Below the pieces are notes generated by a model. That model had not been told where the DNA came from, did no database searches, and saw nothing but the letters and a program-made list of their open reading frames with translations. DNA of 47,706 nucleotides from Gammaproteobacteria bacterium RIFCSPHIGHO2_12_FULL_63_22 (GTDB lineage: Bacteria; Pseudomonadota; Gammaproteobacteria; Xanthomonadales; Xanthomonadaceae), in contig MGYJ01000083.1 in the NCBI GenBank assembly GCA_001801685.1, forward strand, positions 1 through 47,706, in the 5' to 3' direction. This document shows positions 35,744 to 44,123 of this stretch, in pieces (position 1 is the stretch's first letter; each line of letters starts with the position of its first letter). The position numbers and the translations under genes were made by a program.

Positions 35744-37507
35744 TCAGGCGATCGCTTCACCGGTCTGTAGTCGCCACAACGCAGCGTAAGCACCGTCGCG
35801 CGCGAGCAACTCATCATGGGTTCCGCTCTCGACGATGCGGCCCGCTTCCAGCACGTGGATCGCATCGGCCTGGCGCACGGTGGACAAGCGGTGCGCCACG
35901 ATCAGCGTGGTTCGCTGGTGCGCGATGCGCGCCAGCGAGCGCTGGATGGCGGCCTCGGTCTCGTTGTCCACCGCCGATGTAGCTTCGTCCAGCACCAAAA
36001 TCGCCGGCTCGCGATACAAGGCGCGGGCCAGCGCGATGCGCTGCCGTTGTCCGCCGGAAAGTTGCGCACCGCGTTCGCCGACGGCGCTCGCATAACCGAG
36101 CGGCATGGCGGAAATGAAATCGTGCGCTTCCGCTGCGCGGGCCGCGGCTTCCACGCGCGCTGCATCCGGTTCGCGTTCGCCATAGGCGATGTTGTCGGCC
36201 ACCGTGCCATCGGTGAGGAAGGGTTCCTGCGCGACGTAGCCGATGGCGTGGCGCAACGCGGCTGGGTCGATGGAGGCGATGTCCACGCCGTCGAACAAGA
36301 TCCTGCCGCTGGCGGGGTCGATGAAGCGCAGCAGCAGTTTCAACAGCGTGCTCTTGCCGCCGCCCGTGCCGCCTACCAACGCAACGGTCTGTCCGGCGGG
36401 CACACGCAGCGACACTGCGTCCACGGCAATGCGACCGTCGTAGGAGAACTGCACATTCTCGAAAGCAAGCGCGCCACGGGCGGGTTGCGCGGGCTGACCA
36501 GCGCCGCGCACGGGCAGTTTCGTTTCCAGCAAGTCCATCACGCGATCCACCGACGCCATCGCGCGCTGGTAGAGGTCGGTCATGTCGGCAAGGCGCGTCA
36601 TCGGCCACAGCAGGCGCTGGGTCAGGTACACCAGCGCCGAATAACTGCCGACGCCCAGTCTGTCGTTCAAGGCCAGCCAGCCGCCATACAACAGCGTGGA
36701 CACGAAACCAAAAAGGATCGCCATGCGGATCACCGGCGTGATCGCTGCCGATACGCGGATGGCATCGCTGTTGCGCGCGCGGAAGGCATCCGACGCGGCG
36801 CGCACCTGCGCGGCCTCGAAGCCTTCAGCGGTGTAGGCCTGGATGGTGGCCATGCCGGCCAGGTTGTTGCTCAGCCGCGACGACACGCTGGCCGCGGCTT
36901 CGCGCGCGGCGGCATAGCGCGGATACAGCCGGCGCTGGAACCAGAAGGCGCCGAACAGGATCAGCGGGATCGGCAACATCGCCAGTACGGCCAGGTCGGC
37001 CGTCAGCACGAAGAACACGCCACCGATCAGCAAGGACGCGCAGAACACCTGGATCAGGTCGTTGGCGCCGGTATTGAGGAAGCGTTCGATCTGGTTGACG
37101 TCCTCATTGAGCAAGGCCATCAGCCGGCCGCTGCGCTCGCGCGCGATGGTGTCCGGCGGCAGGGCCTGCAGGTGTTCGTAGGCGGCGTTGCGCAGCTCGT
37201 GCTGCAGGTTTTGCGCCAGCCCGCGCCACTTCAGGGCATACAGGTATTCGAACAGCGACTCGAACACCCACACGGCGATGGTCAGGCCGACCAGTGCGTA
37301 CAGCTGCTGCATCGGGTCCACCAGGCCCAGCCGGGCCAGGAACGAGGCCTGGCGGTTGACCACCACGTCCACGGCCACGCCGATCAGCAATTCGGGCAGC
37401 ACGTCGAAGAATTTGTTCAACACCGAGTAAATGCTGCCCAGCACCGCATCGCGGCGGTACGGCCGGGCGAAGGCGAACAGGCGGCGAAGGGGATGGGTGT
37501 CCGTCAT
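35744..37507 (-). CDS. ABC exporter, fused membrane and ATPase domains (MsbA-like)
   Basis: A half-transporter of 587 residues: the six-helix exporter domain occupies about residues 1-320, and the ATPase follows with GGTGGGKST (Walker A), LSGGQRQR (signature) and LVLDEATSAVD (Walker B region). It resembles MsbA and other lipid- or drug-exporting half-transporters and probably dimerises in the inner membrane. The exact substrate is not evident. The ATG at 37507 gives MTDTHPLRRLF; an in-frame upstream ATG at 37693 would antisense rluE and is rejected. The gene is divergent from rluE, and its 3' end abuts the cassette of two permease-like proteins, but on the opposite strand. Confidence 0.9.
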   Translation of the reverse strand: MTDTHPLRRLFAFARPYRRDAVLGSIYSVLNKFFDVLPELLIGVAVDVVVNRQASFLARLGLVDPMQQLYALVGLTIAVWVFESLFEYLYALKWRGLAQNLQHELRNAAYEHLQALPPDTIARERSGRLMALLNEDVNQIERFLNTGANDLIQVFCASLLIGGVFFVLTADLAVLAMLPIPLILFGAFWFQRRLYPRYAAAREAAASVSSRLSNNLAGMATIQAYTAEGFEAAQVRAASDAFRARNSDAIRVSAAITPVIRMAILFGFVSTLLYGGWLALNDRLGVGSYSALVYLTQRLLWPMTRLADMTDLYQRAMASVDRVMDLLETKLPVRGAGQPAQPARGALAFENVQFSYDGRIAVDAVSLRVPAGQTVALVGGTGGGKSTLLKLLLRFIDPASGRILFDGVDIASIDPAALRHAIGYVAQEPFLTDGTVADNIAYGEREPDAARVEAAARAAEAHDFISAMPLGYASAVGERGAQLSGGQRQRIALARALYREPAILVLDEATSAVDNETEAAIQRSLARIAHQRTTLIVAHRLSTVRQADAIHVLEAGRIVESGTHDELLARDGAYAALWRLQTGEAIA

Positions 37508-37552
37508 GGGCGGCGTTCGGGCGGGAATCAGGCAGCAATTCTCGCATGGGGC

Positions 37553-37558
37553 TAGACT
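37553..37558 (+). promoter_or_regulatory. -10-like TAGACT six bases before rluE
   Basis: TAGACT ends exactly 6 bases before the ATG at 37565, with no Shine-Dalgarno sequence in the gap (GGGACC). No good -35 is seen 17-18 bases upstream. It fits the leaderless pattern found at other genes in this window. Confidence 0.4.
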
Positions 37559-37564
37559 GGGACC

Positions 37565-38110
37565 ATGATGATCGTCTTCAACAAGCCGTACGGCGTGCTC
37601 AGTCAATTCACCGACAGCGAAACGCCGCAGCGGCCGACGCTGGCCGGTTTCGGATTGCCGCCCGGCATCTATCCGGCCGGGCGCCTTGACCACGATTCGG
37701 AAGGCCTTTTGTTGCTGTCCGACGATGGCGCGCGCATCGCCCAGATCAGTTCGCCGAAATTCAAATGGCCCAAGACCTATTTGGTGCAGGTGGAAGGTCT
37801 GGCCACCGAGGAAAAACTGCAGGAACTGTGCGCAGGCCTGTCCTTGAACGATGGCCCCACGCTGCCGGCCAAGGCGCGTTGCCTGCAGGTCGTGCCGGAC
37901 TGGCTATGGCCGCGCGATCCGCCGATCCGCGCGCGCAAGACCGTGCCCGACAGCTTTATCGAACTGACCATCCGCGAAGGTCGCAACCGCCAGGTGCGCC
38001 GCATGACTGCCGCCGTCGGCCTGCCGACGCTGCGCCTGGTGCGCATCGCCATCGGTCCGTATCGCCTGGATGGGCTTGCGCCGGGACAGTGGCGCGAGGA
38101 AGTCGCTTAA
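37565..38110 (+). CDS. rluE: 23S rRNA pseudouridine synthase RluE
   Basis: RluE converts a specific uridine of 23S rRNA (E. coli U2457) to pseudouridine. The 181-residue product lacks an S4 domain, as is typical of RluE. The active-site motif is GRLDHDSEGLLLL, with the catalytic Asp42; the KTYLVQVEG segment and the C-terminal IREGRNRQVRRM motif are also diagnostic. Two adjacent ATG codons (37565 and 37568) are possible starts. The start lies 6 bases after a -10-like TAGACT. It is followed by a methyltransferase gene after about 10 bp. Confidence 0.94.
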   Translation: MMIVFNKPYGVLSQFTDSETPQRPTLAGFGLPPGIYPAGRLDHDSEGLLLLSDDGARIAQISSPKFKWPKTYLVQVEGLATEEKLQELCAGLSLNDGPTLPAKARCLQVVPDWLWPRDPPIRARKTVPDSFIELTIREGRNRQVRRMTAAVGLPTLRLVRIAIGPYRLDGLAPGQWREEVA

Positions 38111-38120
38111 GGCCTTGCCC

Positions 38121-38864
38121 GTGGCGTTCCAGGACCATTTCTCCGGCCACGCCGCCGCTTATGCCGATGCCCGGCCGGGTTATCCGGACGACTTGTTTGC
38201 CTGGCTGGCGGCACAGTCGCATGGGCACCAGTTGGCTTGGGATGCGGGCTGCGGGAATGGGCAGGCGAGTGTGGCGCTGGCGGGGTATTTCGATTCGGTC
38301 GTGGCGAGTGATCCGAGCGAAGCGCAGATTGCCAGTGCGATGGCGAACGAGCGCGTCCGTTACTTTGTAGCTGCGGCTGAGGAGTCCGGCCTGCCAGGTT
38401 GCTGCGCGGACTTGATTACTGTTGCGCAGGCCTATCATTGGTTCGACACGGCGCGTTTTTGTGCCGAATCTCGGCGCGTGCTGAAACCCGGCGGCTTGAT
38501 CGCGGTCTGGAGTTACGCGCAATCGGAAGTGAGCCCGGACGTGGACCGCGTCTTCAATGAGTTGCACGACGTGCGCCTCGCGCAGGACTGGCCGTCGGGC
38601 CGCGACCATGTGGTCAATCGCTATCGCGACCTGCCGTTTGACGTCGATCGCATTGCGACGCCGGCCTTCGAGATGCGTAGCGAGTGGAACCTGCATCAGT
38701 ACCTGGCATACCTGCGCAGCTGGTCGGCCAGCCAACGCCATCTGGCGCGGACCGGGCGTGATGCCGTGCAGGAAATTTCCGATGAAATGCGCGAAGCCTG
38801 GGGTGAACCCGGGCTTGCGCGCATCGTGCGTTGGCCGCTGCTGGTGCTGGCGGGGCGGCCTTAG
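38121..38864 (+). CDS. Class I SAM-dependent methyltransferase
   Basis: A 247-residue SAM methyltransferase of the UbiE/COG2226-like group. Motif I is WDAGCGNGQAS (40-50), the post-I acid appears in VVASDPS, and the family phrase ITVAQAYHWFD follows, with KPGGLIAVWSY later. The start is probably GTG at 38121; the longer in-frame ATG at 38070 would overlap rluE by 40 bases. A short AAGG lies before the GTG. The C-terminal LRSWSASQRHL segment is common in small-molecule methyltransferases of this group. Substrate unknown. Confidence 0.85.
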   Translation: MAFQDHFSGHAAAYADARPGYPDDLFAWLAAQSHGHQLAWDAGCGNGQASVALAGYFDSVVASDPSEAQIASAMANERVRYFVAAAEESGLPGCCADLITVAQAYHWFDTARFCAESRRVLKPGGLIAVWSYAQSEVSPDVDRVFNELHDVRLAQDWPSGRDHVVNRYRDLPFDVDRIATPAFEMRSEWNLHQYLAYLRSWSASQRHLARTGRDAVQEISDEMREAWGEPGLARIVRWPLLVLAGRP

Positions 38865-38886
38865 GTCTTTAACCCAACGCTTCGAA

Positions 38887-39336
38887 TCAGGTTTCTGCGG
38901 GCTTGCGTACGCGCGGCGTGCGTGGGGCGCTGGGCTTGCGCGCAGCGCGCGGCTTGGCCTTGGTTGCCGCATCGGCCGACTTCGGCTTGGCGGTGCGCAT
39001 GTTGGTCGCCGCCAGTCGCTTGCTGGTGCGCGCGGGCGCCTCGCCATTGATCAATTCGCGGCGACGCTTGGCGGCGGCAACCGCGAGGCCGAGACCCGCC
39101 AAGGCCACTGCGCCGGCAATCGCGGCCACCGGATGGCGACGGATGGCAGTCACTGCCACCTTGCCACCGCGGCGGGCCAGTGCCAGGCCTGCGCCTGCCG
39201 ACAGCCATTCCTTCACGTGCGGATAGCTGCGTACCAGGCTGGTGCTGACGCGGCTGCCGGCTTCACCCACGGTGGCGCCCGCGTCACGTACCAGCTTCCA
39301 TCCGTTGTTGATCAATTCTTCGGTCTGCTTGCTCAT
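38887..39336 (-). CDS. Small membrane protein with basic Ala/Lys/Pro-rich tail
   Basis: A 149-residue hypothetical protein. It has an amphipathic N-terminal helix (residues 1-60, DUF883-like in character), one transmembrane helix near 69-90 and a very basic C-terminal tail rich in Lys, Ala, Pro and Arg (about 95-149), which resembles histone-H1-like tails. The ATG at 39336 has an AGGAC Shine-Dalgarno sequence. The function is unknown. A membrane anchor with a nucleic-acid-binding or ribosome-binding tail is a possibility, not a conclusion. Confidence 0.7.
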   Translation of the reverse strand: MSKQTEELINNGWKLVRDAGATVGEAGSRVSTSLVRSYPHVKEWLSAGAGLALARRGGKVAVTAIRRHPVAAIAGAVALAGLGLAVAAAKRRRELINGEAPARTSKRLAATNMRTAKPKSADAATKAKPRAARKPSAPRTPRVRKPAET

Positions 39337-39436
39337 GGGCCTGCGTCCTGCTTGATTGGGGGTGTTGCGTCTGAACGGTAACGCTAGCGCAACCGGGATG
39401 AACCTTGACTATCCATGCCGTCGGCGGCCGGCCAAT

Positions 39437-42001
39437 TCAAGTGCCGCGCGGCTTGGCGCGATGGGTCGGCAGCGCCGCCCACGGGTCTTCCGGCCAGGGA
39501 TGGCGCGGGTAGCGGCCTTTCATTTCCTTGCGTACCTCCGGGTAGGTGCGGTCCCAGAACCCTTTCAGGTCCTGCGTGACCTGCAGCGGTTTGCCGCCTG
39601 GCGACAGCAGGTGCAAGGTCAGTGGCACGTGGCCGTCGGCAACGCGCGGTGTGTCGGCCAGCCCGAACAGTTCCTGCAACTTCACCGCCAGCACTGGCGC
39701 GGCGTCGTGCTGGTAGTGGATGGCACGGCTCATGCCCGAGGGCACGGTGATGGTAGTGGGTGCCAGCCGGTCGAGCGCCTGGCGCTGGCTCCAGTCCAGA
39801 AGAGAACGCAGGCCTTCGGCCATTGCGTGCGGATCGATGGCGTCGAGCCGCGACTTGCCTTGCAGGGCCGGCAACAGCCAGCCGCGCGAGCCGAGCAAGC
39901 TCTCGTCGGACAGGTCGGGCAGGCCGAGCTCGGGCTGCACCTCGCGCAACCAGCGCACGCGTTCGCGCCATTGCTGCAGCGAATCCGTCCATGGCAGCAC
40001 GTCCAGGCCGAGTTCGGCGACAGCCTCCGACAAGGCTTCCGCCGCAATCGCCGGATCGAGCCGGCCGGCCGGTTTCGATTCGAGCACGATGCGGTCGAAG
40101 CGTCGCTCGCGCCGCGCCTGCAGCGCGCGGGCTTGCGGATCCCAATGGGCGAAATCCCGTTCGACGAAGCGGTCGGGAAAATCGCGTTGGAGGCGCGCCT
40201 CGTCCACCGGCGCGGCGCGTTGCACCAGCGAGTCGCGCGCATCGAAACGCAATTCGCTGGCGACGATCCAGGGTTCGCCAAACAGCGCGCTGTCATCGAA
40301 GATGCGCGCCATCCGCCCGCTCGCCAGCTGGTAGCGGCGCGGGTCGGATGGATGTTGCCGGCCGATACGCTCGGGAAACGCATGCACCAGCACGTCGCCG
40401 ATGCGGTGCGCCGCCAAGGTGGCGGGTGCCGCCGTCGTGCAGCGCACGCGCCGCCGCCACTGTTCGCTTGCGGCATCGATGGCCGCCAATGCGCCGCGAT
40501 TGAAATCGATCGATGCCGCTCGAGTTGCGCCCGCTTCGCGTGCCGCACCCGCTGCGCCCGCCGCAGTCGCGCGATGGCCATGGCGAAACTGGGCGAGCGC
40601 GCGCCAGCGCGAGGCCCAGTCGTCACCCCGATAGCCGCGCAACGGATCGCGCGCTTCCACCAGCGCCGCCATGTCGCAGGCCAAGGCCTGTTCCTCGCCG
40701 CGCGCCGCGCTCAGCAACATCGCGGCCAGGCGCGGATGCGTACCCAAGGCCAGCATGTCGCGACCCAGCGGCGTGATGGAGTGCGCGCCGTCCAGCGCGC
40801 CCAGGCGCTGCAACAACTCACGCGCCGCGGCCAGGGCACCGGCCGGCGGCGTGTCCACGAAGCGAAGTTCGCTGCTGCCCCAGGCGGCCAGTTCCAGCGC
40901 CAGTCCGGCCAGTTCGACTTGCGTGATTTCCGGGCTGCGCGCGGGCTCGAGCCGTTGCGACTGCGGCCACAGGCGATAACACGCGCCCTCGGCGACACGC
41001 CCGGCGCGGCCGGCGCGCTGGTCGGCCGACGCCTGCGAAATAGCGACGGTTTCCAATCGCGAGAAGCCGCTGTTGGGATCGAAGCGCGGCTCGCGCGCCA
41101 GGCCGCCGTCGATCACCACGCGCACGCCGGGCAGGGTGACGCTCGATTCCGCCACGTTGGTTGCCAGTACGATGCGCCGCCGGCCCTGCGGGTCGGGAGA
41201 CAGCGCGAGCGTCTGTTGTTCCAGCGGCAACTCGCCATGCAAGGGCAGCACCTGCACCTGGCCCGATTCGACCTCGGGCAATGACGACAGGATTTTTTGC
41301 GCGTCGCCGATCTCGCGCTGGCCGGGCAGGAAGACCAGCACATCGCCGGGATGCTGCGCGACAGCCGATTCGATGCAGCGCTTGAGCTGGAAGGTCAAAC
41401 CCTCGTCGCGCCGTGCCGGGAAATGCGATACGGCCACGGGAAAACTGCGCCCGGCCGAACTGAGCCGTGGTGCATCGATCAATCGCGCCAGCGACTCGCC
41501 GTCCAGCGTCGCCGACATCACAACGATGCGCAGGTCCGGGCGCAGTTGCGACTGCACGTCCAGCGCCAGCGCCAGGCCGAGGTCGCCGCTGAGGTGGCGT
41601 TCGTGGAACTCGTCGAAGATGATCGCCGCCACGCCATCCAGGCCGGGATCGTCCTGGATCATGCGGGTCAGGATGCCTTCGGTCAGCACTTCGACTCGGG
41701 TCGCGGCGGAGGTCTTGTTCTCGAAACGGATTCGATAGCCCACGCCTTGCCCCACCGCTTCATTGGTTTGCCGGGCCATGAAGCCGGCGGCTGCGCGTGC
41801 CGCGACGCGACGCGGTTCCAGCATCAGGATGCGGCCATCGCCGCGCCACGCGGCCTGCAACATCGCCAGCGGCACCTGCGTGGTCTTGCCGGCGCCGGGT
41901 GGTGCTTCCAGCACCAGGCGGGACGAGCCTTCCAGGCTGCGCAGGATGTCCGGCAGCAGGGGCGTGATCGGGAATTCGGCTGGCGGATTTGCGGCTTTCA
42001 C
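39437..42001 (-). CDS. hrpB: ATP-dependent helicase HrpB
   Basis: HrpB is a DEAH/RHA-type RNA helicase of unknown precise function in proteobacteria. The product has 854 residues, close to the usual 800-850. The Walker A APPGAGKT is at 33-40, the DExH box DEFHERH at 130-136, and the C-terminal HrpB-specific domain is present (for example PEVRKEMKGRYPRHPWPEDPW near the end). The start is GTG at 42001 (MKAANPP). On the minus strand, TAGACT ends exactly 6 bases before this GTG, so a leaderless message is plausible. The gene diverges from tatD and shares the short intergenic region with it. Confidence 0.95.
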   Translation of the reverse strand: MKAANPPAEFPITPLLPDILRSLEGSSRLVLEAPPGAGKTTQVPLAMLQAAWRGDGRILMLEPRRVAARAAAGFMARQTNEAVGQGVGYRIRFENKTSAATRVEVLTEGILTRMIQDDPGLDGVAAIIFDEFHERHLSGDLGLALALDVQSQLRPDLRIVVMSATLDGESLARLIDAPRLSSAGRSFPVAVSHFPARRDEGLTFQLKRCIESAVAQHPGDVLVFLPGQREIGDAQKILSSLPEVESGQVQVLPLHGELPLEQQTLALSPDPQGRRRIVLATNVAESSVTLPGVRVVIDGGLAREPRFDPNSGFSRLETVAISQASADQRAGRAGRVAEGACYRLWPQSQRLEPARSPEITQVELAGLALELAAWGSSELRFVDTPPAGALAAARELLQRLGALDGAHSITPLGRDMLALGTHPRLAAMLLSAARGEEQALACDMAALVEARDPLRGYRGDDWASRWRALAQFRHGHRATAAGAAGAAREAGATRAASIDFNRGALAAIDAASEQWRRRVRCTTAAPATLAAHRIGDVLVHAFPERIGRQHPSDPRRYQLASGRMARIFDDSALFGEPWIVASELRFDARDSLVQRAAPVDEARLQRDFPDRFVERDFAHWDPQARALQARRERRFDRIVLESKPAGRLDPAIAAEALSEAVAELGLDVLPWTDSLQQWRERVRWLREVQPELGLPDLSDESLLGSRGWLLPALQGKSRLDAIDPHAMAEGLRSLLDWSQRQALDRLAPTTITVPSGMSRAIHYQHDAAPVLAVKLQELFGLADTPRVADGHVPLTLHLLSPGGKPLQVTQDLKGFWDRTYPEVRKEMKGRYPRHPWPEDPWAALPTHRAKPRGT

Positions 42002-42007
42002 CCTCGA

Positions 42008-42013
42008 AGTCTA
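42008..42013 (-). promoter_or_regulatory. -10-like TAGACT six bases before hrpB
   Basis: On the minus strand TAGACT occupies 42013-42008 and the GTG start of hrpB follows after 6 bases (TCGAGG, a weak Shine-Dalgarno-like GAGG). It has the same spacing as the -10-like elements at 12496, 37553 and 42063. Confidence 0.4.
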
Positions 42014-42062
42014 GGCCATCGCGCGCACCCGACCGAAATCTTATGGCCGCGATGGCATCGGA

Positions 42063-42068
42063 TAGAAT
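42063..42068 (+). promoter_or_regulatory. -10-like TAGAAT six bases before tatD
   Basis: TAGAAT ends exactly 6 bases before the ATG at 42075; the gap TCCACC is not a Shine-Dalgarno sequence. This is the strongest hexamer of the group apart from TATGAT at 12496. Confidence 0.45.
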
Positions 42069-42074
42069 TCCACC

Positions 42075-42875
42075 ATGGAACTCATCGACATCGGCGCCAA
42101 CCTGGGCCATGAAAGTTTTGCCCACGACCTGGACGATGTGCTGGCGCGCGCGCGCGTCGCCGACATCGTGCAGATGATGGTGACGGGTGCGAGCCGCCAA
42201 GGATCGAGGGACGCGCTACGGATCGCCCGCGCACACCCGGGCTTCCTGTTCGCCACGGCGGGCGTGCATCCGCACCACGCCGTCGAATACACCGACGAAT
42301 GCGATGCCGAGATGCGCGAGCTGCACCAGGCGCCCGAGATGCTGGCGGTGGGTGAATGCGGCCTCGATTACTTCCGCGACCTGGCGCCGCGACCGGCGCA
42401 ACGACGGGCATTTGAGCGCCAGCTGCAATTGGCGGCGGACCTCGGCAAGCCCCTGTTCCTGCACCAGCGTGACGCGCACGTTGATTTCCTTGCCCAGCTG
42501 CGTAATTTCGACGGCAAGCTGGGCCCGGTGGTCGTCCATTGTTTTACCGGCACCCGCGAGGAAATGTTCGAGTGCCTCGATGCCGGCTACTACATCGGCA
42601 TCACCGGCTGGCTCTGCGACGAACGCCGCGGCTTGCACCTGCGCGAAATCGTCAAGCACATTCCCGCCGATCGCCTGCTGGTGGAAACCGACGCGCCGTA
42701 TCTGTTGCCACGCAGCGTCCGGCCGATGCCCTCGCACCGGCGCAATGAACCGATGTACCTGCCGCACATCGTCGAGGAGCTCGCGCGCGACCGCGGCGAA
42801 TCGTTCGAAACCACGGCGGCAGCGACCACAGCCAATGCCCGGGCATTTTTTGGCATGCCTGCGACCCGCGCGTAG
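42075..42875 (+). CDS. tatD: TatD family 3'-5' deoxyribonuclease
   Basis: A metal-dependent DNase of the TatD family, implicated in DNA repair and DNA fragment turnover in the cytoplasm. The 266-residue product matches E. coli TatD itself rather than the YcfH or YjjV paralogues: DIGANL near the start (5-10), GVHPHH (63-68), GECGLD with Glu94, His130 (LFLHQRDAH), His155 (VVHCFTG) and Asp206 (ETDAPYLLP). The phrase CDERRGL is also typical. It lies 6 bases after a -10-like TAGAAT and is followed by arfB, whose own -10-like element overlaps the tatD stop codon. Confidence 0.95.
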   Translation: MELIDIGANLGHESFAHDLDDVLARARVADIVQMMVTGASRQGSRDALRIARAHPGFLFATAGVHPHHAVEYTDECDAEMRELHQAPEMLAVGECGLDYFRDLAPRPAQRRAFERQLQLAADLGKPLFLHQRDAHVDFLAQLRNFDGKLGPVVVHCFTGTREEMFECLDAGYYIGITGWLCDERRGLHLREIVKHIPADRLLVETDAPYLLPRSVRPMPSHRRNEPMYLPHIVEELARDRGESFETTAAATTANARAFFGMPATRA

Positions 42876-42878
42876 ACT
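42873..42878 (+). promoter_or_regulatory. -10-like TAGACT before arfB
   Basis: TAGACT overlaps the tatD stop codon and ends 7 bases before the arfB ATG at 42886. No Shine-Dalgarno sequence is visible in the gap (CCCCGAC). Confidence 0.35.
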
Positions 42879-42885
42879 CCCCGAC

Positions 42886-43311
42886 ATGCTTGAAATCAGC
42901 CCCGCCATCGCCATCGCCGACGACGAACTGATCGAACGCTTCGTTCGATCCAGCGGCCCCGGCGGCCAGAACGTCAACAAGGTCGCCACGGCGGTTGAGC
43001 TGCGTTTTGATGCCGCCAACTCACCGAGCCTGCCCGACGACGTGCGCGCGCGCCTGCTGGCGCGGCGCGACCGGCGCATCACCAGCGACGGCGTGATCGT
43101 GATCAACGCGCAGCGTTTCCGCACCCAGGATCGCAACCGCGAGGACGCGCGCGAGCGGCTCGCTGCGCTGGTGCAGGCGGCGTTGAAGGCGCCGGTGAAG
43201 CGCGTGCCGACCAAGCCTACGCGCGCCTCCAAGGAGCGCCGCCTTACGGGCAAGCGCGAGCGCTCGCAGGTCAAGAGCACCCGCGCCACGCGTACCTGGG
43301 ACCGCGAATGA
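42886..43311 (+). CDS. arfB: Alternative ribosome-rescue factor ArfB (YaeJ)
   Basis: ArfB rescues ribosomes stalled on truncated mRNA by hydrolysing the peptidyl-tRNA. The 141-residue product has the release-factor GGQ motif in SSGPGGQNVNK (22-32, GGQ at 26-28) and a strongly basic C-terminal tail that inserts into the mRNA channel, both diagnostic. An in-frame ORF extends far upstream but runs antisense-free through tatD in another frame, so the ATG at 42886 is the start. The stop overlaps the acyltransferase ATG (ATGA). Confidence 0.95.
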   Translation: MLEISPAIAIADDELIERFVRSSGPGGQNVNKVATAVELRFDAANSPSLPDDVRARLLARRDRRITSDGVIVINAQRFRTQDRNREDARERLAALVQAALKAPVKRVPTKPTRASKERRLTGKRERSQVKSTRATRTWDRE

Positions 43312-43898
43312 GACCGGTCGTGCCCGAGCTGCCCGCACATGCGCCGCGCAGCGGCGGCAATGCGCTCAGTCGCGCCTTCGGTCGCGCGGTGCTGCGCTTG
43401 GGTGGCTGGCGCATGGTTGGCAACTGGCCCTCGGTGGACAAGGTGGTGGTGATCGTCGCGCCCCATTCGTCCGCCTGGGACGCGATCTGGGGCATCGCCG
43501 CCAAGGTCGGCATGGGCCTGGGCATCGTCTTCATCGGCAAGAAGGAAGCGTTCTGGGGCCCGGTGGGTTGGCTGTTGAAGAAGTTCGGCGGCGTGCCGGT
43601 GGACCGCAGCGCGCCCGGCGGCATCGTCGACCAGGTCGCCACGCAGATCCGCGAGGCTGACCGCATGTGGTTCGTACTGGCGCCCGAAGGCACCCGGCGC
43701 AAGGTCGAGAACTGGAAGACCGGCTTCTGGAAGATCGCCCGTCGCGCCGACGTGCCGGTCTTTTGCGTGGGCTTCAATTATCCCGACAAGACCATCCGCC
43801 TCGCCGAGCTGGTGACGCTGACCGACGACATGGACGCCGACCTGAAACGGATCCGGGCCTTGTTTTCCCGCTACCAGGGAAAGCACCGCAACGCCTGA
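43308..43898 (+). CDS. PlsC-like 1-acyl-glycerol-phosphate acyltransferase family protein
   Basis: A 196-residue member of the lysophospholipid acyltransferase family, likely acylating a lipid at the inner membrane. The HX4D motif is HSSAWD (His53, Asp58) and the phosphate-binding motif is EGTR at 127-130 within APEGTRRKVENWKTGFW. The segment GKKEAFWGPVGWLLKKFGGVPVDR is typical of the short subgroup often annotated as plsC-like glycerol acyltransferases. The ATG overlaps the arfB stop. The exact acyl acceptor is unknown. Confidence 0.88.
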   Translation: MRPVVPELPAHAPRSGGNALSRAFGRAVLRLGGWRMVGNWPSVDKVVVIVAPHSSAWDAIWGIAAKVGMGLGIVFIGKKEAFWGPVGWLLKKFGGVPVDRSAPGGIVDQVATQIREADRMWFVLAPEGTRRKVENWKTGFWKIARRADVPVFCVGFNYPDKTIRLAELVTLTDDMDADLKRIRALFSRYQGKHRNA

Positions 43899-44123
43899 TC
43901 GCGGCGCAAGGCCGACGCAGCGCCGCGTGAAGAAAGGCGTTGCGCATCACAGTTCCGCACTCTGCTGCTGCAAAAGCGTCCTGAGACCCTGCAAAACGCC
44001 CGTTTTTCACGGGCATTTCGTGGCGATCGCATTTCACTCATGTTAAGTTTTTGTTTCATCGCTACAGATGACAGGCCTTCAGTGGCCGAGAAGATACTTA
44101 AACCATTTTCAGGGGAAAATCCG
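43899..44123. other. 225-bp intergenic region before the TonB-dependent receptor gene
   Basis: The region holds a 6-bp stem, GCCCGT (43998-44003) with ACGGGC (44009-44014), around a 5-base loop; the downstream bases ATTTCG are not a clear T-tract, so this is only a possible terminator. The stretch from 44030 to 44120 is AT-richer than its surroundings and should contain the receptor promoter, but I cannot place convincing -35 and -10 elements. No ORF of note is seen. Confidence 0.4.

Noticed and set aside
39356-41284. A 642-codon open frame opposite hrpB
   Set aside because: No domain and amino-acid composition typical of an antisense frame; hrpB on the other strand has intact helicase motifs.
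43998-44014. GCCCGT/ACGGGC hairpin as terminator of the acyltransferase gene
   Set aside because: It is about 100 bp past the stop codon and followed by ATTTCG, not a clear T-tract; kept only as a remark in the intergenic entry.
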